From: Anaspis maculata
Lineage: Eukaryota; Arthropoda; Insecta; Coleoptera; Scraptiidae
Reading direction: 5' to 3'
Assembly (NCBI GenBank): GCA_949128115.1
Contig: OX421968.1
Span: 54,453,423 to 54,517,422, forward strand
Length of the DNA stretch: 64,000 nucleotides
Made by a program: the position numbers and the translations under genes. Shown here one piece after another: positions 60,301 through 63,634 of the stretch (position 1 is the stretch's first letter; the number at the start of each line of letters is the position of its first letter). The notes under the pieces were generated by a model. That model worked only from the letters and a program-made list of their open reading frames with translations. It was not told the origin of the DNA and searched no databases.

Positions 60301-60355
60301 AGGCTCGAACCCCTATTCCAAAGCTCGAGAGGCCGAAGCTGGGGGCATCTGTTGT
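18033..60355 (+). CDS. apolpp: Apolipophorin precursor (apoLp-II/I), 29 exons traced, 3' end outside window
   Basis: This gene encodes the large secreted lipid-transfer protein that forms the scaffold of insect lipophorin and carries diacylglycerol and other lipids in haemolymph. Coding exons: 18033-18099, 20212-20256, 29184-29752, 40708-41144, 41568-41922, 42247-42544, 42946-43119, 43187-43296, 43356-43550, 43609-43737, 43806-44176, 44231-44817, 44994-45286, 51728-52129, 52376-52561, 52834-53003, 53089-53303, 53370-53532, 53828-54053, 54114-54330, 55937-56202, 56261-56458, 57181-57540, 57602-57754, 58577-58780, 59332-59487, 59553-59791, 59847-60159, 60216-60355. All junctions are in phase. 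The signal peptide is followed by a vitellogenin-N-type lipid-transfer module (about residues 38-640), a furin-like RWSR site near 720-723, then a long apoB-like beta-rich region. About 2,413 codons are present. Insect apolipophorins are usually about 3,300-3,400 residues, so roughly 900 codons lie downstream. The family call is firm; exact junctions are inferred by reading. Confidence 0.9.
19567..19675. mobile_element. Short MITE, family A copy 1 (right end decayed)
   Basis: In intron 1. It begins TATAGGCTGTCTGATTTCTA and has an inner palindrome GGCCGCGATCGGCC, then CAGCCCACTAGAATAATG. A close copy lies at 33086-33199. The right terminus has lost the GCCAGCCTATA seen in that copy. No other gene is visible in intron 1 (18100-20211). 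Confidence 0.7.
20212..20256 (+). CDS. apolpp: apolpp exon 2: short Cys-containing linker
   Basis: A 45-nt exon after a T-rich acceptor tract (tttttttccag), with donor gtatgt. It encodes NPLKDPNVCGRPTCKG (residues ~23-37), the short two-cysteine stretch before the lipid-transfer domain. It is too short to show as an ORF and is supported by phase on both sides. Confidence 0.8.
20257..25077. other. First part of apolpp intron 2, no exon or gene recognised
   Basis: TACAGGGTGT words at about 21403 and 23907 look like single ends of the palindromic family seen elsewhere, without visible partners. (AAAT)n runs at 24658-24683. Open frames such as 21419-21766 have no family resemblance. Confidence 0.4.
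25078..25199. mobile_element. Small near-perfect foldback MITE with TTA duplication
   Basis: Nearly the whole element is a hairpin: GGCCCGGTATTTCCATCTCC at the left is exactly mirrored by GGAGATGGAAATACCGGGCC at the right. An inner GATAAACGCTGCGC/GCGCAGCGTTTATC pair surrounds a loop of about 10 nt. TTA flanks both ends, consistent with a 3-bp target duplication. Confidence 0.85.
26430..26790 (+). repeat. 15-bp tandem repeat, left arm of the foldback
   Basis: The unit is GGTCGAAAAACAATT or GGTCGAAAAACAAAA, most regular at 26588-26750. Both strands stay open over it because the unit is a multiple of three, giving repetitive Lys/Asn/Ser or Phe/Asp frames that are not genes. Confidence 0.85.
26915..28260 (+). 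repeat. Satellite array, ~89-bp unit, 15 copies
   Basis: CTGACGAGGTCCATG and close variants occur at 26979, 27063, 27155, 27227, 27314, 27404, 27494, 27581, 27671, 27762, 27851, 27938, 28030, 28119 and 28206, mostly 84-92 bp apart. Each unit also contains TTTTGCGTCAAAAAACC and an A-run. Variants recur every four units (about 357 bp), for example 27404 to 27762 and 27494 to 27851. Confidence 0.9.
28281..28405 (+). repeat. Single arm of the TACAGGGTGTTTC palindrome family
   Basis: TACAGGTGTTTCGGTGGCCT followed by TGCATAATACTTTGGGAGGT matches the arm of the palindrome at 30941-31542. Only one arm is present, joined directly to the end of the satellite. Confidence 0.65.
28445..28740 (-). repeat. 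Tandem repeat, right arm of the foldback
   Basis: TTTTCGACCTTTTG-type units are the reverse complement of the 26430-26790 repeat, with a local 30-35 bp period of CTTTTGCTTTTCGATATTTCA. Repetitive open frames here are artefacts. Confidence 0.8.
29184..29752 (+). CDS. apolpp: apolpp exon 3: start of lipid-transfer (vitellogenin-N) module
   Basis: Residues ~38-227. It opens with the KFKYGPGTQQNYKYSVDV strand typical of the N-terminal beta barrel. CDGLLTLSDLKL and a WVLNFKRGLLSML segment follow, as seen across large lipid transfer proteins, then GKCTTHYAVKG and KTKDLSSCQSR. The donor is gtaagt and the exon ends in phase 0. The open frame runs past the donor to 29905, but that extension is not protein-like for the family. 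Confidence 0.88.
29753..30528. other. Start of apolpp intron 3, nothing recognised except poly-A
   Basis: An A26 run lies at 30367-30392. The frame that continues exon 3 to 29905 is intronic. Confidence 0.4.
30529..30625 (+). mobile_element. tRNA-derived SINE-like sequence
   Basis: A box-A-like TGGCGCAAGTGG (about 30535-30546) and box-B-like GAGTTCAAACCCC (about 30577-30589) are followed by a T/C-rich stretch. No closed acceptor stem is present. It differs in body from the SINE at 15116. Confidence 0.5.
30738..30898. mobile_element. Palindromic MITE, arms ~60 bp
   Basis: CAAAAATGACCTGAATAATG (about 30761-30780) is mirrored by CATTATTCAGGTCATTTTTG (about 30858-30877), continuing through TTTTGCCGTCAAAAGT and TTCTGGCCGG. 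The flank CGGCCGGTAGGTGAGTG recurs in part near 31825-31875, suggesting another fragment there. Confidence 0.7.
30941..31542. mobile_element. Palindromic element with TACAGGGTGTT ends
   Basis: The left arm TACAGGGTGTTCCAGTGACC (30941-30960) is mirrored by GGTCACTGAAACACCCTGTA at the right end. About 130 bp of each arm match (TTGCATAATACTTC, GAAAACAAGTCAAAAAG, GGGAGTTACAG). The loop is about 330 bp and no ORF is recognisable. Confidence 0.75.
33086..33199. mobile_element. Short MITE, family A copy 2
   Basis: It starts TATAGGCTGTCTGATTTC and ends GAAATCAGCCAGCCTATA, with the same GGCCGCGATCGGCC core as copy 1 at 19567. It sits near the centre of the Tc1-like inverted repeat. Termini are intact; TA duplication is likely. 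Confidence 0.75.
34189..34815 (-). pseudogene. LINE ORF2 C-terminus: rest of RNase H and tail, out of frame
   Basis: 208 open codons carrying the remaining RNase H acidic motif (VCTDSLSAIHAI) and the H/D segment (FWVPSHVGIQGNEIADREA), then a Cys/His tail (CEVCGVQVDVKHLLLDC) typical of I-like elements. It is separated from the upstream ORF2 frame by a shift at or near 34850-34900, so the full protein cannot be made without frameshifting. Confidence 0.8.
34794..38030 (-). CDS. LINE ORF2: AP-like endonuclease, reverse transcriptase, start of RNase H (frame broken)
   Basis: 1,078 codons. In order: an endonuclease/exonuclease/phosphatase domain (LQWNINGLYNN, ICVQETNF, ILGDINSYNIIWGS, GSDHFGIYL), a reverse transcriptase (SYRPISLTCTMSKLMERM, SGFRKERST, FFDLEKAYDMTWR, NGTPQGAVLSVSLFLVAIND, LLYADDLVIYVKG) and the first RNase H strands (VIYTDASKSESGVGCAV, YNAELYAILQAF). 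The frame ends in a short unrelated tail after a quasi-palindrome at 34853-34900. The rest of RNase H continues in another frame (34189-34815). Endonuclease and RT motifs look intact. Confidence 0.88.
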   Translation of the reverse strand: MERKRRRKVSRTVHSPPARFRFRLMTTSFILQWNINGLYNNITDLNITIRENSPELICVQETNFKDNKHHQIKGYTVFYKNRIEVARASGGVATYIKNNYSSREIALTTNLEAVAVTVEYNTKTITVCNLYIPPNRVFDLQELRDLARQLPSPRIILGDINSYNIIWGSEHSDRKGLIFEKFIDLENLVVMNDGRKTRFNSYNGNYSAIDITLCDPTLAPDLAWEIDEDLHGSDHFGIYLRDTKAGQPAITRRPKWKLDKANWELFAGIVDNKINIIPKSPQNPVEAINNFSDILTEAAEWAIGKTTPSIKQRRVPWWNSECEQIIKEKKKAYNKWKHQISLDNLLEFKRLRAKARFILRRSKKESWEKYVSSMDSNTPSSEVWKKIKSIKGINTQYNIPVINLNGRSIKTPEDVAENLATHYESQSSNLNYDHTFLTTKISQEINPILPQRDTENKLNLTFKYIELENALAASKNSSPGPDNIPFIFLCRISNEAKLCLLNLLNDLWITHQFPKIWSTAIIIPICKPNKPTSAMDSYRPISLTCTMSKLMERMTNNRLTWYLERNNLLTAEQSGFRKERSTADNLVVLQSEILESFASKQYVLSVFFDLEKAYDMTWRYNIINKIQNWGIEGNMLHFIINFLSNRTFRVFANGVFSQEKSLENGTPQGAVLSVSLFLVAINDAISKLTPPIKSLLYADDLVIYVKGKNLQTMKSLMQRAVNSLVKQTSSIGYKFSTTKTKCILFSKKPSLNAPQLYLYGNKIAETESIKFLGMLLDKKLTWAQHLNHLKKDCQQGLGLLKTIANHTWGADSTTLIRVYKSVVRSKIDYGSFIYNSASKSLLKMINSIASTSLRICCGAFRTSPVNSLHSITGEPPLPYRRKLLALTYAARVSTNIQNPAHRCTFSDRFSKTYEKMKSNAKPFYEQINTILREQNISFPISTPRPKLHHPPWNFQPPETVLELTKHPKSEITPSVIQGSFRSISAKFDNSLVIYTDASKSESGVGCAVIVTNQPKSFKLPKDTSVYNAELYAILQAFISAANITGVPEAEGDPSASRTPANAPPSTVYHTISWYALTR
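34853..34900. repeat. 48-bp quasi-palindrome at the ORF2 break
   Basis: CTGGTGT...GAGGCCGAGGGA is mirrored by TCCCTCGGCCTC...ACACCAG. The inner 12-bp arms are perfect with a 2-nt loop. It lies exactly where the RNase H reading frame is lost. Confidence 0.75.
37969..39261 (-). CDS. LINE ORF1 protein (Gag-like, one CCHC knuckle)
   Basis: 430 codons, intact. The N-terminal half is an RNA-binding-like region (for example RRIIFSNVCFSLPNSLLEAE). One zinc knuckle, CFNCKENGHKAASC (C-x2-C-x4-H-x4-C), lies near residue 200. The C-terminal half is rich in Pro, Lys, Ser and Glu. In related LINEs this protein binds the element RNA to form the particle. It overlaps the start of ORF2 by 62 nt, a normal LINE arrangement. 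Confidence 0.85.
   Translation of the reverse strand: MSSSQQNPSNGTPNLSYANITKSVSQPKRDQAIVLDILENENLRLPEYIFPIGNIIGPKNILAASRISKNRICIFLSSVKLVDELVEDHKTIPINGERIPIRRLKSQARRIIFSNVCFSLPNSLLEAEIKTMGFKPVSSITTLRAGYMGDDYSHVLSFRRQMYIQPDENIELPSSVLVEHEEETFRIFLTYDELSCFNCKENGHKAASCPKTNRTSEEMDTLESTTTTSNIHEETEALEAYDNNDTPPTPIEPGNPKKRIAESPSPTIELPDNATVFPMPKQAIQLKKNPKKPKTQKTEQKPTLNQTNVEKGDKLNKTASQENLQPLDEQLKPAKSVIDNSTKKFPLNYDEIVTFFENTQGSTDPLSIAKEYTEDIEGLLDMLKFVHSHLTNRGMKSRCTRLKNKIYRQFYGEKAASESESDCSQSSSTF
40708..41144 (+). CDS. apolpp: apolpp exon 4: lipid-transfer module continued
   Basis: Residues ~228-373. It begins KLQDGQNLLKSSAKCEM and includes CEESHVLQPFSNQD, the end of the N-barrel, then enters the helical region (ELKASRDLIKKMC, DLFTKFIQTLRLL). 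The acceptor is gtttcag and the donor gtacgt, ending in phase 2. Confidence 0.88.
41568..41922 (+). CDS. apolpp: apolpp exon 5: helical (superhelix) segment
   Basis: Residues ~373-491, with helical repeats (HLLDALPYVGSSASVLLMRD, ENTANEWMLTVAFIARPDD) characteristic of the alpha-helical layer of large lipid transfer proteins. The donor is gtgcat, which is weak, but exon 6 joins exactly in phase 0. Confidence 0.87.
42247..42544 (+). CDS. apolpp: apolpp exon 6: helical segment continued
   Basis: Residues ~492-590: TMVALKALGNTGLITEDFKP and DVAVRVAAVEVFRRQPCDE, HEAT-like helices conserved in apolipophorins and apoB. The acceptor is ttatag and the donor gttaga, ending in phase 1. Confidence 0.88.
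42946..43119 (+). CDS. apolpp: apolpp exon 7
   Basis: Residues ~591-648: VGSFVWSHMTNLLKSS, then GLLSDINLVKKFSGDVRKFS and FFEEYDV. This is the end of the helical layer before the lipid-binding sheets. A T10 tract precedes the acceptor, and the donor is gtgagt. Confidence 0.85.
43187..43296 (+). CDS. apolpp: apolpp exon 8
   Basis: Residues ~649-685: GGNYDSNVIFSPSSYVPKS and LNLTLDIFGESINLME. The SNVIFSPSSYVPKSA core is highly typical of apolipophorins. The donor is gtttgt and the next intron is only 59 bp. Confidence 0.86.
43356..43550 (+). CDS. apolpp: apolpp exon 9: carries the probable apoLp-II/apoLp-I cleavage site
   Basis: Residues ~686-750. It starts MYGRMEGFEHYLESMFGP and contains RWSR at about 720-723, a minimal R-X-X-R furin motif where apolipophorin precursors are normally cut into apoLp-II and apoLp-I. 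The donor is gtattt. Confidence 0.85.
43609..43737 (+). CDS. apolpp: apolpp exon 10
   Basis: Residues ~751-793: VSLGLKVFGNELKYATFDGD and ALNPVDHLKRILSGK. This is the start of the open beta-sheet region after the cleavage site. The acceptor is acaacag and the donor gtaagt, in phase 0 on both sides. Confidence 0.86.
43806..44176 (+). CDS. apolpp: apolpp exon 11: beta-sheet lipid-binding region
   Basis: Residues ~794-917. It contains FLDSSYVVPSGAGLPISLSA, a hallmark of the apolipophorin/vitellogenin sheet (tail peptide-P-T/S-GLP), then DLKADIRPSVSVDLTGVMSV. The donor gtacgt leaves phase 2. Confidence 0.88.
44231..44817 (+). CDS. apolpp: apolpp exon 12
   Basis: Residues ~917-1112. It contains CSWPAVDKTMGLKLCGEYHF, the conserved W-x-LC region, and FVLAGPAGFRLFLEKSDPSA, then amphipathic beta strands. 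The donor gttcga is weak, but the next exon joins in frame as EGTLKL. The intron is 176 bp. Confidence 0.86.
44994..45286 (+). CDS. apolpp: apolpp exon 13
   Basis: Residues ~1113-1210: TLKLVSKKGISQYDVDLKFQ through FNFDAKFKFQ, alternating polar and apolar beta strands as in apoB-like regions. The donor is gtatgt. The intron that follows carries a young LTR retrotransposon. Confidence 0.85.
45323..45371 (+). repeat. (CA)n microsatellite
   Basis: A CA run starts about 37 bp after exon 13, with an interrupted continuation (AACACAATACACACACATAC). Confidence 0.9.
45437..47354 (-). repeat. LTR (3' LTR in element sense)
   Basis: 1,918 bp, the same length as the partner at 49771-51688. By eye I noticed only two differences: G at 45564 against T at 49898, and T at 46065 against C at 50399. 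Short open frames inside it repeat exactly in the partner and are not genes. Confidence 0.92.
47817..48677 (-). CDS. Retrotransposon Gag-like protein
   Basis: 286 codons. The central region (FHADDRQIPLVFLSKLERYF, GAPRRWANIFFHEWKTYSDF, FISRYWPESKQRGIRKQI) resembles the capsid fold of Ty3/Gypsy-type Gag. The C-terminus is basic (RKRRRRRGRTLARI) without a CCHC knuckle, so RNA binding may rest on this Arg-rich tail. A second Met (MSQK) lies 17 codons in. It is the only protein of its element, and the frame is intact. Confidence 0.8.
   Translation of the reverse strand: MFSFETKLIRRAEIEQRMSQKLPTEDAPLEPGLQHNNADPTTGKQRVDDRAGVSTMAADSSEIAAILLELLRRAAHTNQPPKFPKFHADDRQIPLVFLSKLERYFENQGIKEDDRKLKISLEAMQGAPRRWANIFFHEWKTYSDFRSQFISRYWPESKQRGIRKQIRDGVYDSKNGNNLFDYFAKMVELASFLTTSIPEKSLVQEVRYHFPVNIQQLWIVSGCESISKTGALLQKLEDAVQNSRDVIISEVEPRREPTNFDSSDDSISSEPPRKRRRRRGRTLARI
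49771..51688 (-). repeat. LTR (5' LTR in element sense)
   Basis: Starts TGTAAAGATCCGAGG and ends CTGCCACA on the + strand. In element sense this is the upstream LTR and should contain the promoter. Its edge is 39 bp from apolpp exon 14. Confidence 0.92.
51728..52129 (+). CDS. apolpp: apolpp exon 14
   Basis: Residues ~1211-1344: RGNGPIECKFDLSSSPLPAS, KFEWLFTYKSLPDSTR and similar beta-rich sequence. The acceptor tract (ttttaatctttccaacag) lies within the 39 bp that separate this exon from the LTR element. The donor is gtaagt. Confidence 0.84.
52376..52561 (+). CDS. apolpp: apolpp exon 15
   Basis: Residues ~1345-1406: VELSGTWFSGHKASARGFYQ and DINTDLQFYRDNDVLKLDVK. Beta-strand-rich, phase 0 on both sides, with donor gtacgt. 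Confidence 0.83.
52834..53003 (+). CDS. apolpp: apolpp exon 16
   Basis: Residues ~1407-1463: ADHDKNNYNIFFKHSLLSPE and VYLGDHRNIILEFHID. The donor gtaagt leaves phase 2. Identified by coding character and frame continuity. Confidence 0.82.
53089..53303 (+). CDS. apolpp: apolpp exon 17
   Basis: Residues ~1463-1535: LRDIHFAAWEYNKDTYKAAG through LLISYPGRTVLVNFDFLLE. The acceptor is cgtcag and the donor gtaagc. The intron before it is 85 bp. Confidence 0.82.
53370..53532 (+). CDS. apolpp: apolpp exon 18
   Basis: Residues ~1535-1589: RHFNTLARISWADQQSFAIG and DRQTYILIKSQIVTPFDGWQ. Its first codon is split with exon 17, and the donor gtacga leaves phase 2. Too broken by frame to show as a single ORF; supported by both junction phases. 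Confidence 0.78.
53828..54053 (+). CDS. apolpp: apolpp exon 19
   Basis: Residues ~1589-1664: YHHIDNMYRVNGSIYWKHDE through HNQNTSKVDTLVKLM. The acceptor is ctttcag and the donor gtatgt. A 60-bp intron follows. Confidence 0.82.
54114..54330 (+). CDS. apolpp: apolpp exon 20 (3' end ambiguous: 54330 or 54339)
   Basis: Residues ~1665-1737: YDPEHIIDIKSNWKIDGNSH, CKKGYLIGKIHFTNKKYVRG and HKKYTMSLEG. Two donors 9 bp apart (gtgaat after 54330, gtgcta after 54339) both keep frame with exon 21, differing by three residues. A hAT-like element starts only 27 bp after the first donor. Confidence 0.78.
54535..55165. mobile_element. Foldback element nested in the hAT-like element
   Basis: GTTTATAGTCGACGCAAGCG (54535) is mirrored by CGCTTGCGTCGACTATAAAC (about 55145-55165). 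The arms extend about 230 bp (GGATACGGAACCGCATACGG; TAGTGAACGC...GCGTTCACTA; CATTCAAACTCAA). An inner CCGTATGCG word recurs within the loop. No ORF was recognised. Confidence 0.8.
55608..55718. mobile_element. Small palindromic MITE nested in the hAT-like element
   Basis: AGCTGTATTACACTACACAA is mirrored by TTGTGTAGTGTAATACAGCT, 22-bp near-perfect ends around a loop of about 65 bp. Confidence 0.8.
55937..56202 (+). CDS. apolpp: apolpp exon 21
   Basis: Residues ~1737-1825: NLQKITNSMLVFNVTTPMEK, then GRFGFSEERRHLVAQIIHPS, which resembles apoB-like beta-belt sequence. The acceptor is ttctcag and the donor gtgaga. A 58-bp intron follows. Confidence 0.82.
56261..56458 (+). CDS. apolpp: apolpp exon 22
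   Basis: Residues ~1826-1891: ADFRIGWNLLTLGFTGVWHY and ENGIVAKLILKEGLDFEVSI. Phase 0 on both sides, with donor gtttgt. Confidence 0.82.
56459..57180. other. apolpp intron 22, nothing recognised
   Basis: 722 bp with no repeat or gene that I can identify apart from a short CA/CT-rich patch near 56560-56600. Confidence 0.4.
57181..57540 (+). CDS. apolpp: apolpp exon 23, with an acidic stretch
   Basis: Residues ~1892-2011: FEIPFTAHNTFLMAAHLQLG through DGTATITDEFEFI. It includes an unusual charged segment (KDQDDDEDD) between beta strands. The acceptor is gatacag and the donor gtaaac. Confidence 0.83.
57602..57754 (+). CDS. apolpp: apolpp exon 24
   Basis: Residues ~2012-2062: DILSMRNDLEATTPYESLKV and QMYNLGLHVNYENRTRWIK. 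The intron before it is 61 bp and the donor is gtaagt. Confidence 0.83.
57755..58576. other. apolpp intron 24, nothing recognised
   Basis: Short simple runs only: CTGCCTGCCTCC near 58010, (CCGT)n near 58198-58210, (AAT)n near 58323-58336. Confidence 0.4.
58577..58780 (+). CDS. apolpp: apolpp exon 25
   Basis: Residues ~2063-2130: TGVQASYFSYVGENKGQNYN through ISVTTKVE. The acceptor is ttttcag and the donor gtaaac. In phase with exons 24 and 26. Confidence 0.82.
58781..59331. other. apolpp intron 25, nothing recognised
   Basis: Holds the short palindromic word CGATCGTGATCGCGATCAT-like sequence near 59155-59170. The minus-strand open frame (58892-59242) shows no family resemblance. Confidence 0.35.
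59332..59487 (+). CDS. apolpp: apolpp exon 26
   Basis: Residues ~2131-2182: VDDELFDAAVLLRAKTPSFK and ETHINIPEVLASE. The donor gtagag is followed 1 nt later by an in-frame stop, so splicing is required here. Confidence 0.8.
59553..59791 (+). CDS. apolpp: apolpp exon 27
   Basis: Residues ~2183-2262: VYFKANWLYKSLKQFHTFVL and LEVDVNSTLTQDIFRATSNI. The donor gtaata leaves phase 2. A 55-bp intron follows. Confidence 0.82.
59847..60159 (+). CDS. apolpp: apolpp exon 28
   Basis: Residues ~2262-2366: FPIMLSGNIVRSEINRHDFS, YLLGKVPVDVQIRLTPQDGS and FEANATSRDKFDWQLDAQ. The acceptor is tttaag and the donor gtatgg. A 56-bp intron follows. Confidence 0.82.
60216..60355 (+). CDS. apolpp: apolpp exon 29 (last exon seen)
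   Basis: Residues ~2367-2413: IDTSHQRYNKFVVQANATST and EARTPIPKLERPKLGASVV. The donor gtaagt leaves phase 2, so at least one more exon follows. I found none in the remaining 3.6 kb, so it should lie past 64000. Confidence 0.8.
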
Positions 60356-61888
60356 GTAAGTTCCCGGTTGTCTGCGTATAGTACCTCTCGAGTGCGTCTC
60401 GAGAGTGCATTGCATTATTGTTGAACAATTTGCGCCGGTCAAAAGCCGCGAGACCAGACCATTCCGTTCTTCCTTTCCGCCTTCTTTCATTTATGTAGAT
60501 ATCAGTTTTTTGTTTGTTTGTTTGTTTGTTTGTTTGTTGATGTTTCCATCATCAGTCTCGCTCGAATGCTCATTCAGTACCTATTACTCGGCAATCTGCA
60601 TCTCGACATGTACCGGGGGTAGGTACCTACCTACCCCGGGTATAATAGCGCGGCCAACATTTGTATAGGTAGTATTTAATTGCAAAATCGATACATGCTT
60701 AAATATGTTCTCTTGTAATGGTGTAGCTTTACGCCAGCAGGAGTGCGTAAAATATATGACGGCTTGTGGTAGTATCGTTCTAACCCTCATGCGTGGTGAT
60801 AAAATGGGGGTGCTCTAAGCCGAAACATCCACTCGTAACATATAACCTCACAATTTGTCGCATACGGTAAAAAGATGATTGATTTAAACAATCCCCAACG
60901 CCCGGGGCCTGGAAACTACAGCACACTCACTTTTCATCGCTTTCCACCGAACGCGATGCCACTCCACATCGAACGACAAAGCACACAAAGATACGTCATA
61001 TCATACTATGCCACACGTAAAATATCAACCGTAAGCTGTGCATGAATTATTTACTGAATAAATATTTATATGTACGGCAGAGGCAATTATCGCTGAAGCA
61101 ACAGAACCGTTTTCCTGGAAGTTATGTACCTACCCAGTCCTTTTGCCAATCAGTAGCGGCAGATTTATCCACCCCTTTTTGGCAAGAAAAAGACGTTTCC
61201 TTGCCTCATTTTAAGTCGGTTCCATCCTTTGTTGTTAACAAAACGAAATCTGACGTTTGTTTCTGGCTTTGAACAGGCGAACCATTATTGGAGAAGCCGC
61301 CTAGTGCTTTGTACTTGTGTGTAGCATCAATGTAATGGTCTAATGGGTCTTATTAAGTCCCGTTTACATGAGCTATAATGTCTGCATGGAGCCCGATATA
61401 ATATAATGACAGGAGTTGCGAGCCAGAGAAAGTTCAGAAGAGATTCCTGAAGGCGGCTCACTACATTACTTGATAGACAATATACCCAGCGCTTTTTTTT
61501 TCCCCAGCAGGTCATGTTGGAGCGTTTTGACCTGGAGTCCTTTGACATCTCTCTGATAGGATCTACCACTTGGTTCGCTTTCTGTGGGTACTTTTCAACA
61601 ATACGTTGGATTGCCCTGATCTTCTGAGCTCTGCGAGGCCCACTCTTCCTCCAGTTCTCTTGTAGGTGACACAACTTGCATCACCTGCCCACTGCTAAAG
61701 AACAAATGTCTTGTTTGCGTCTCCGCCCTGTCGGATGATCCGTATCAACAACTACTTGGCCCCGGAGAAAGAACTTGATATCTTCAAGTATTTGCTCGAC
61801 TTCTGACATTAGGGCCGTAGTGCGCTGACTTAATCAAGCACACGTTTGGTTTCTCGGTGCATTTGTGGCAGGTCTGTCGTTCCCATTT
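60356..61888. other. Start of apolpp intron 29, simple repeats only
   Basis: (TTTG)n lies at 60507-60537 and an imperfect palindrome GGGGGTAGGTACCTACCTACCCC at about 60616-60638. I found no further apolpp exon. Confidence 0.4.
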
Positions 61889-61891
61889 AAG

Positions 61892-62438
61892 CGACAATTC
61901 ACCTCACTCCTTGAAACAGTAGGCCGTTCAAGTGTATTACCACCAAGGTCATTGGTGAAAACACCCCTCCAGAATGACCAACCTCAAACATTCAAATAGT
62001 TTTCACTTTTTTATGAAGATTTTCAGTGTTGTTCGGTTAATTGTCTTAACAAATACACCTCTAGGTTCGATATATTATCGCTTACATCTCGATTTACACT
62101 CGGATCCCCTCGTGAAAATCCTCGATGTAGCGATAATACACCTCACCTATCGGTGTATTACATTCGACAATTCACCTCACTCCTTGAAACAGTAGGCCGT
62201 ATAAGTGTTTTATTACCACCAAGGTCGTTGGTGAAAACACCCCTCCAGAATGACCAACCTCAAACGTTCAAATAGTTTTCACTATTTCAGGAAGATTTTC
62301 AGTGTTGTTTGGTTGATTGTCTTGACGAATACACCTCAAGGTTCGATATATTATCGCTTACATCTCGATTTACACTCGGATCCCCTCGTGAAAATCCTCG
62401 ATGTAGCGATAATACACCTCACATATCGGTGTATTACA
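61892..62438 (+). repeat. 273-bp tandem duplication, two copies
   Basis: CGACAATTCACCTCACTCCT begins copies at 61892 and 62165, and both run to a CGGTGTATTACA word (ending about 62162 and 62438). Differences are a few substitutions and a short indel. Each copy also contains the pair TCGATGTAGCGATAATACAC and TATATTATCGCTTACATCTC, so it can form an internal hairpin. Confidence 0.8.
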
Positions 62439-63634
62439 GACGAAAGCTACCTACCCTCAATTGAGGTCATGGCCGGTTGGGTGCACTAATAATAGTAGGT
62501 AATAGTAATAATAAGGAGGCACACTTCCTCTTTGTTATCCCTTGGCAGTGGTGAATGTGTTGTACCTAACCTTGACACTGAAGATAGTGCAGATAACCGC
62601 AATACAATCTTGCATATATTAAGATCTTGTGTAAAATTCAGCATTGGGAAAGCTGACGGCGAAACGTACGTCCACGTAATCGAAAACGCTATTTTTCAGC
62701 GGTTCATTTACCTAGGTATCGTAAACCAACCACCATCATAACAAAACTTGTACGTACACTTTTATTTTACCAGTCAAGTATAATGTGCTTGAAATGCAGA
62801 GAAATATACGTATTCTGGAAGAATTCACTAAAGTAAAACAACTGACAGTCAATATTCAAAACGCTGTGTCTAGGTACACGCTAACGTGTACGCAAAAATA
62901 AAAATTAGGTGCACGCGACGTAATAGTGTGTATATGACGTCAGCTTTTAGCGTGCCCCAACTTATATTTTTAAGGTACACGCGAAATTATTATTGTGATG
63001 GCGTTTTGCGAGCAGGCTGTCACGTCAACAGTCAGCAGGTAGTAGATGCGGTAGTTTAGACGATCGGTACCAATGACGATGAAGTGTGGACAAACGTTCA
63101 CGTCGTTTTCCAAGTTTGAGACAGCTCTTAAAAGCCACGAAACTGAAAATAACGAAAAGTTGGTTATAAACGGAAGTAGTCCAGAATTTTAGATGCTAAA
63201 ATCGCAAATAGCGAACAAAAATGAAACCCTGCAGGATTTTTGTATATAAGCTCAGTTAACCATGTAGTTTAACATGATAAAAGTCTGCAAGAATCCAGAG
63301 TGAGCTTCGGCCGTGGTGACCTCGAGAAGAACTTGAGGATCAGTTTTTCGTCCTTATCTCATGAACGATGGCACTTGGGGAAAAGGTACCCGGAGAGAAA
63401 TGGTTGGAAATTTTATTGTCTGCAAGAAAGGTCCCTTGCATATTTCATCGCAAGTCCACTCCTTCTCCGCCAAAATACAAGAAAAGTTAAATAGTCCAGA
63501 TGCTTGATGCTCAAGACTGTATGGACCTTGAGTTTTATGATGGCGGATGCCACTTGGTAGATGCGTTGTTTGATTTATTCTCTTTTGATTGAAACTAAAA
63601 GCCATCAATACCAACTATGCTGGCGGCATACCTA
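62439..63634. other. Intron sequence, nothing recognised
   Basis: Open frames at 62532-62741 and 63300-63494 show no family resemblance and no splice support for joining exon 29 in phase. Confidence 0.35.
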
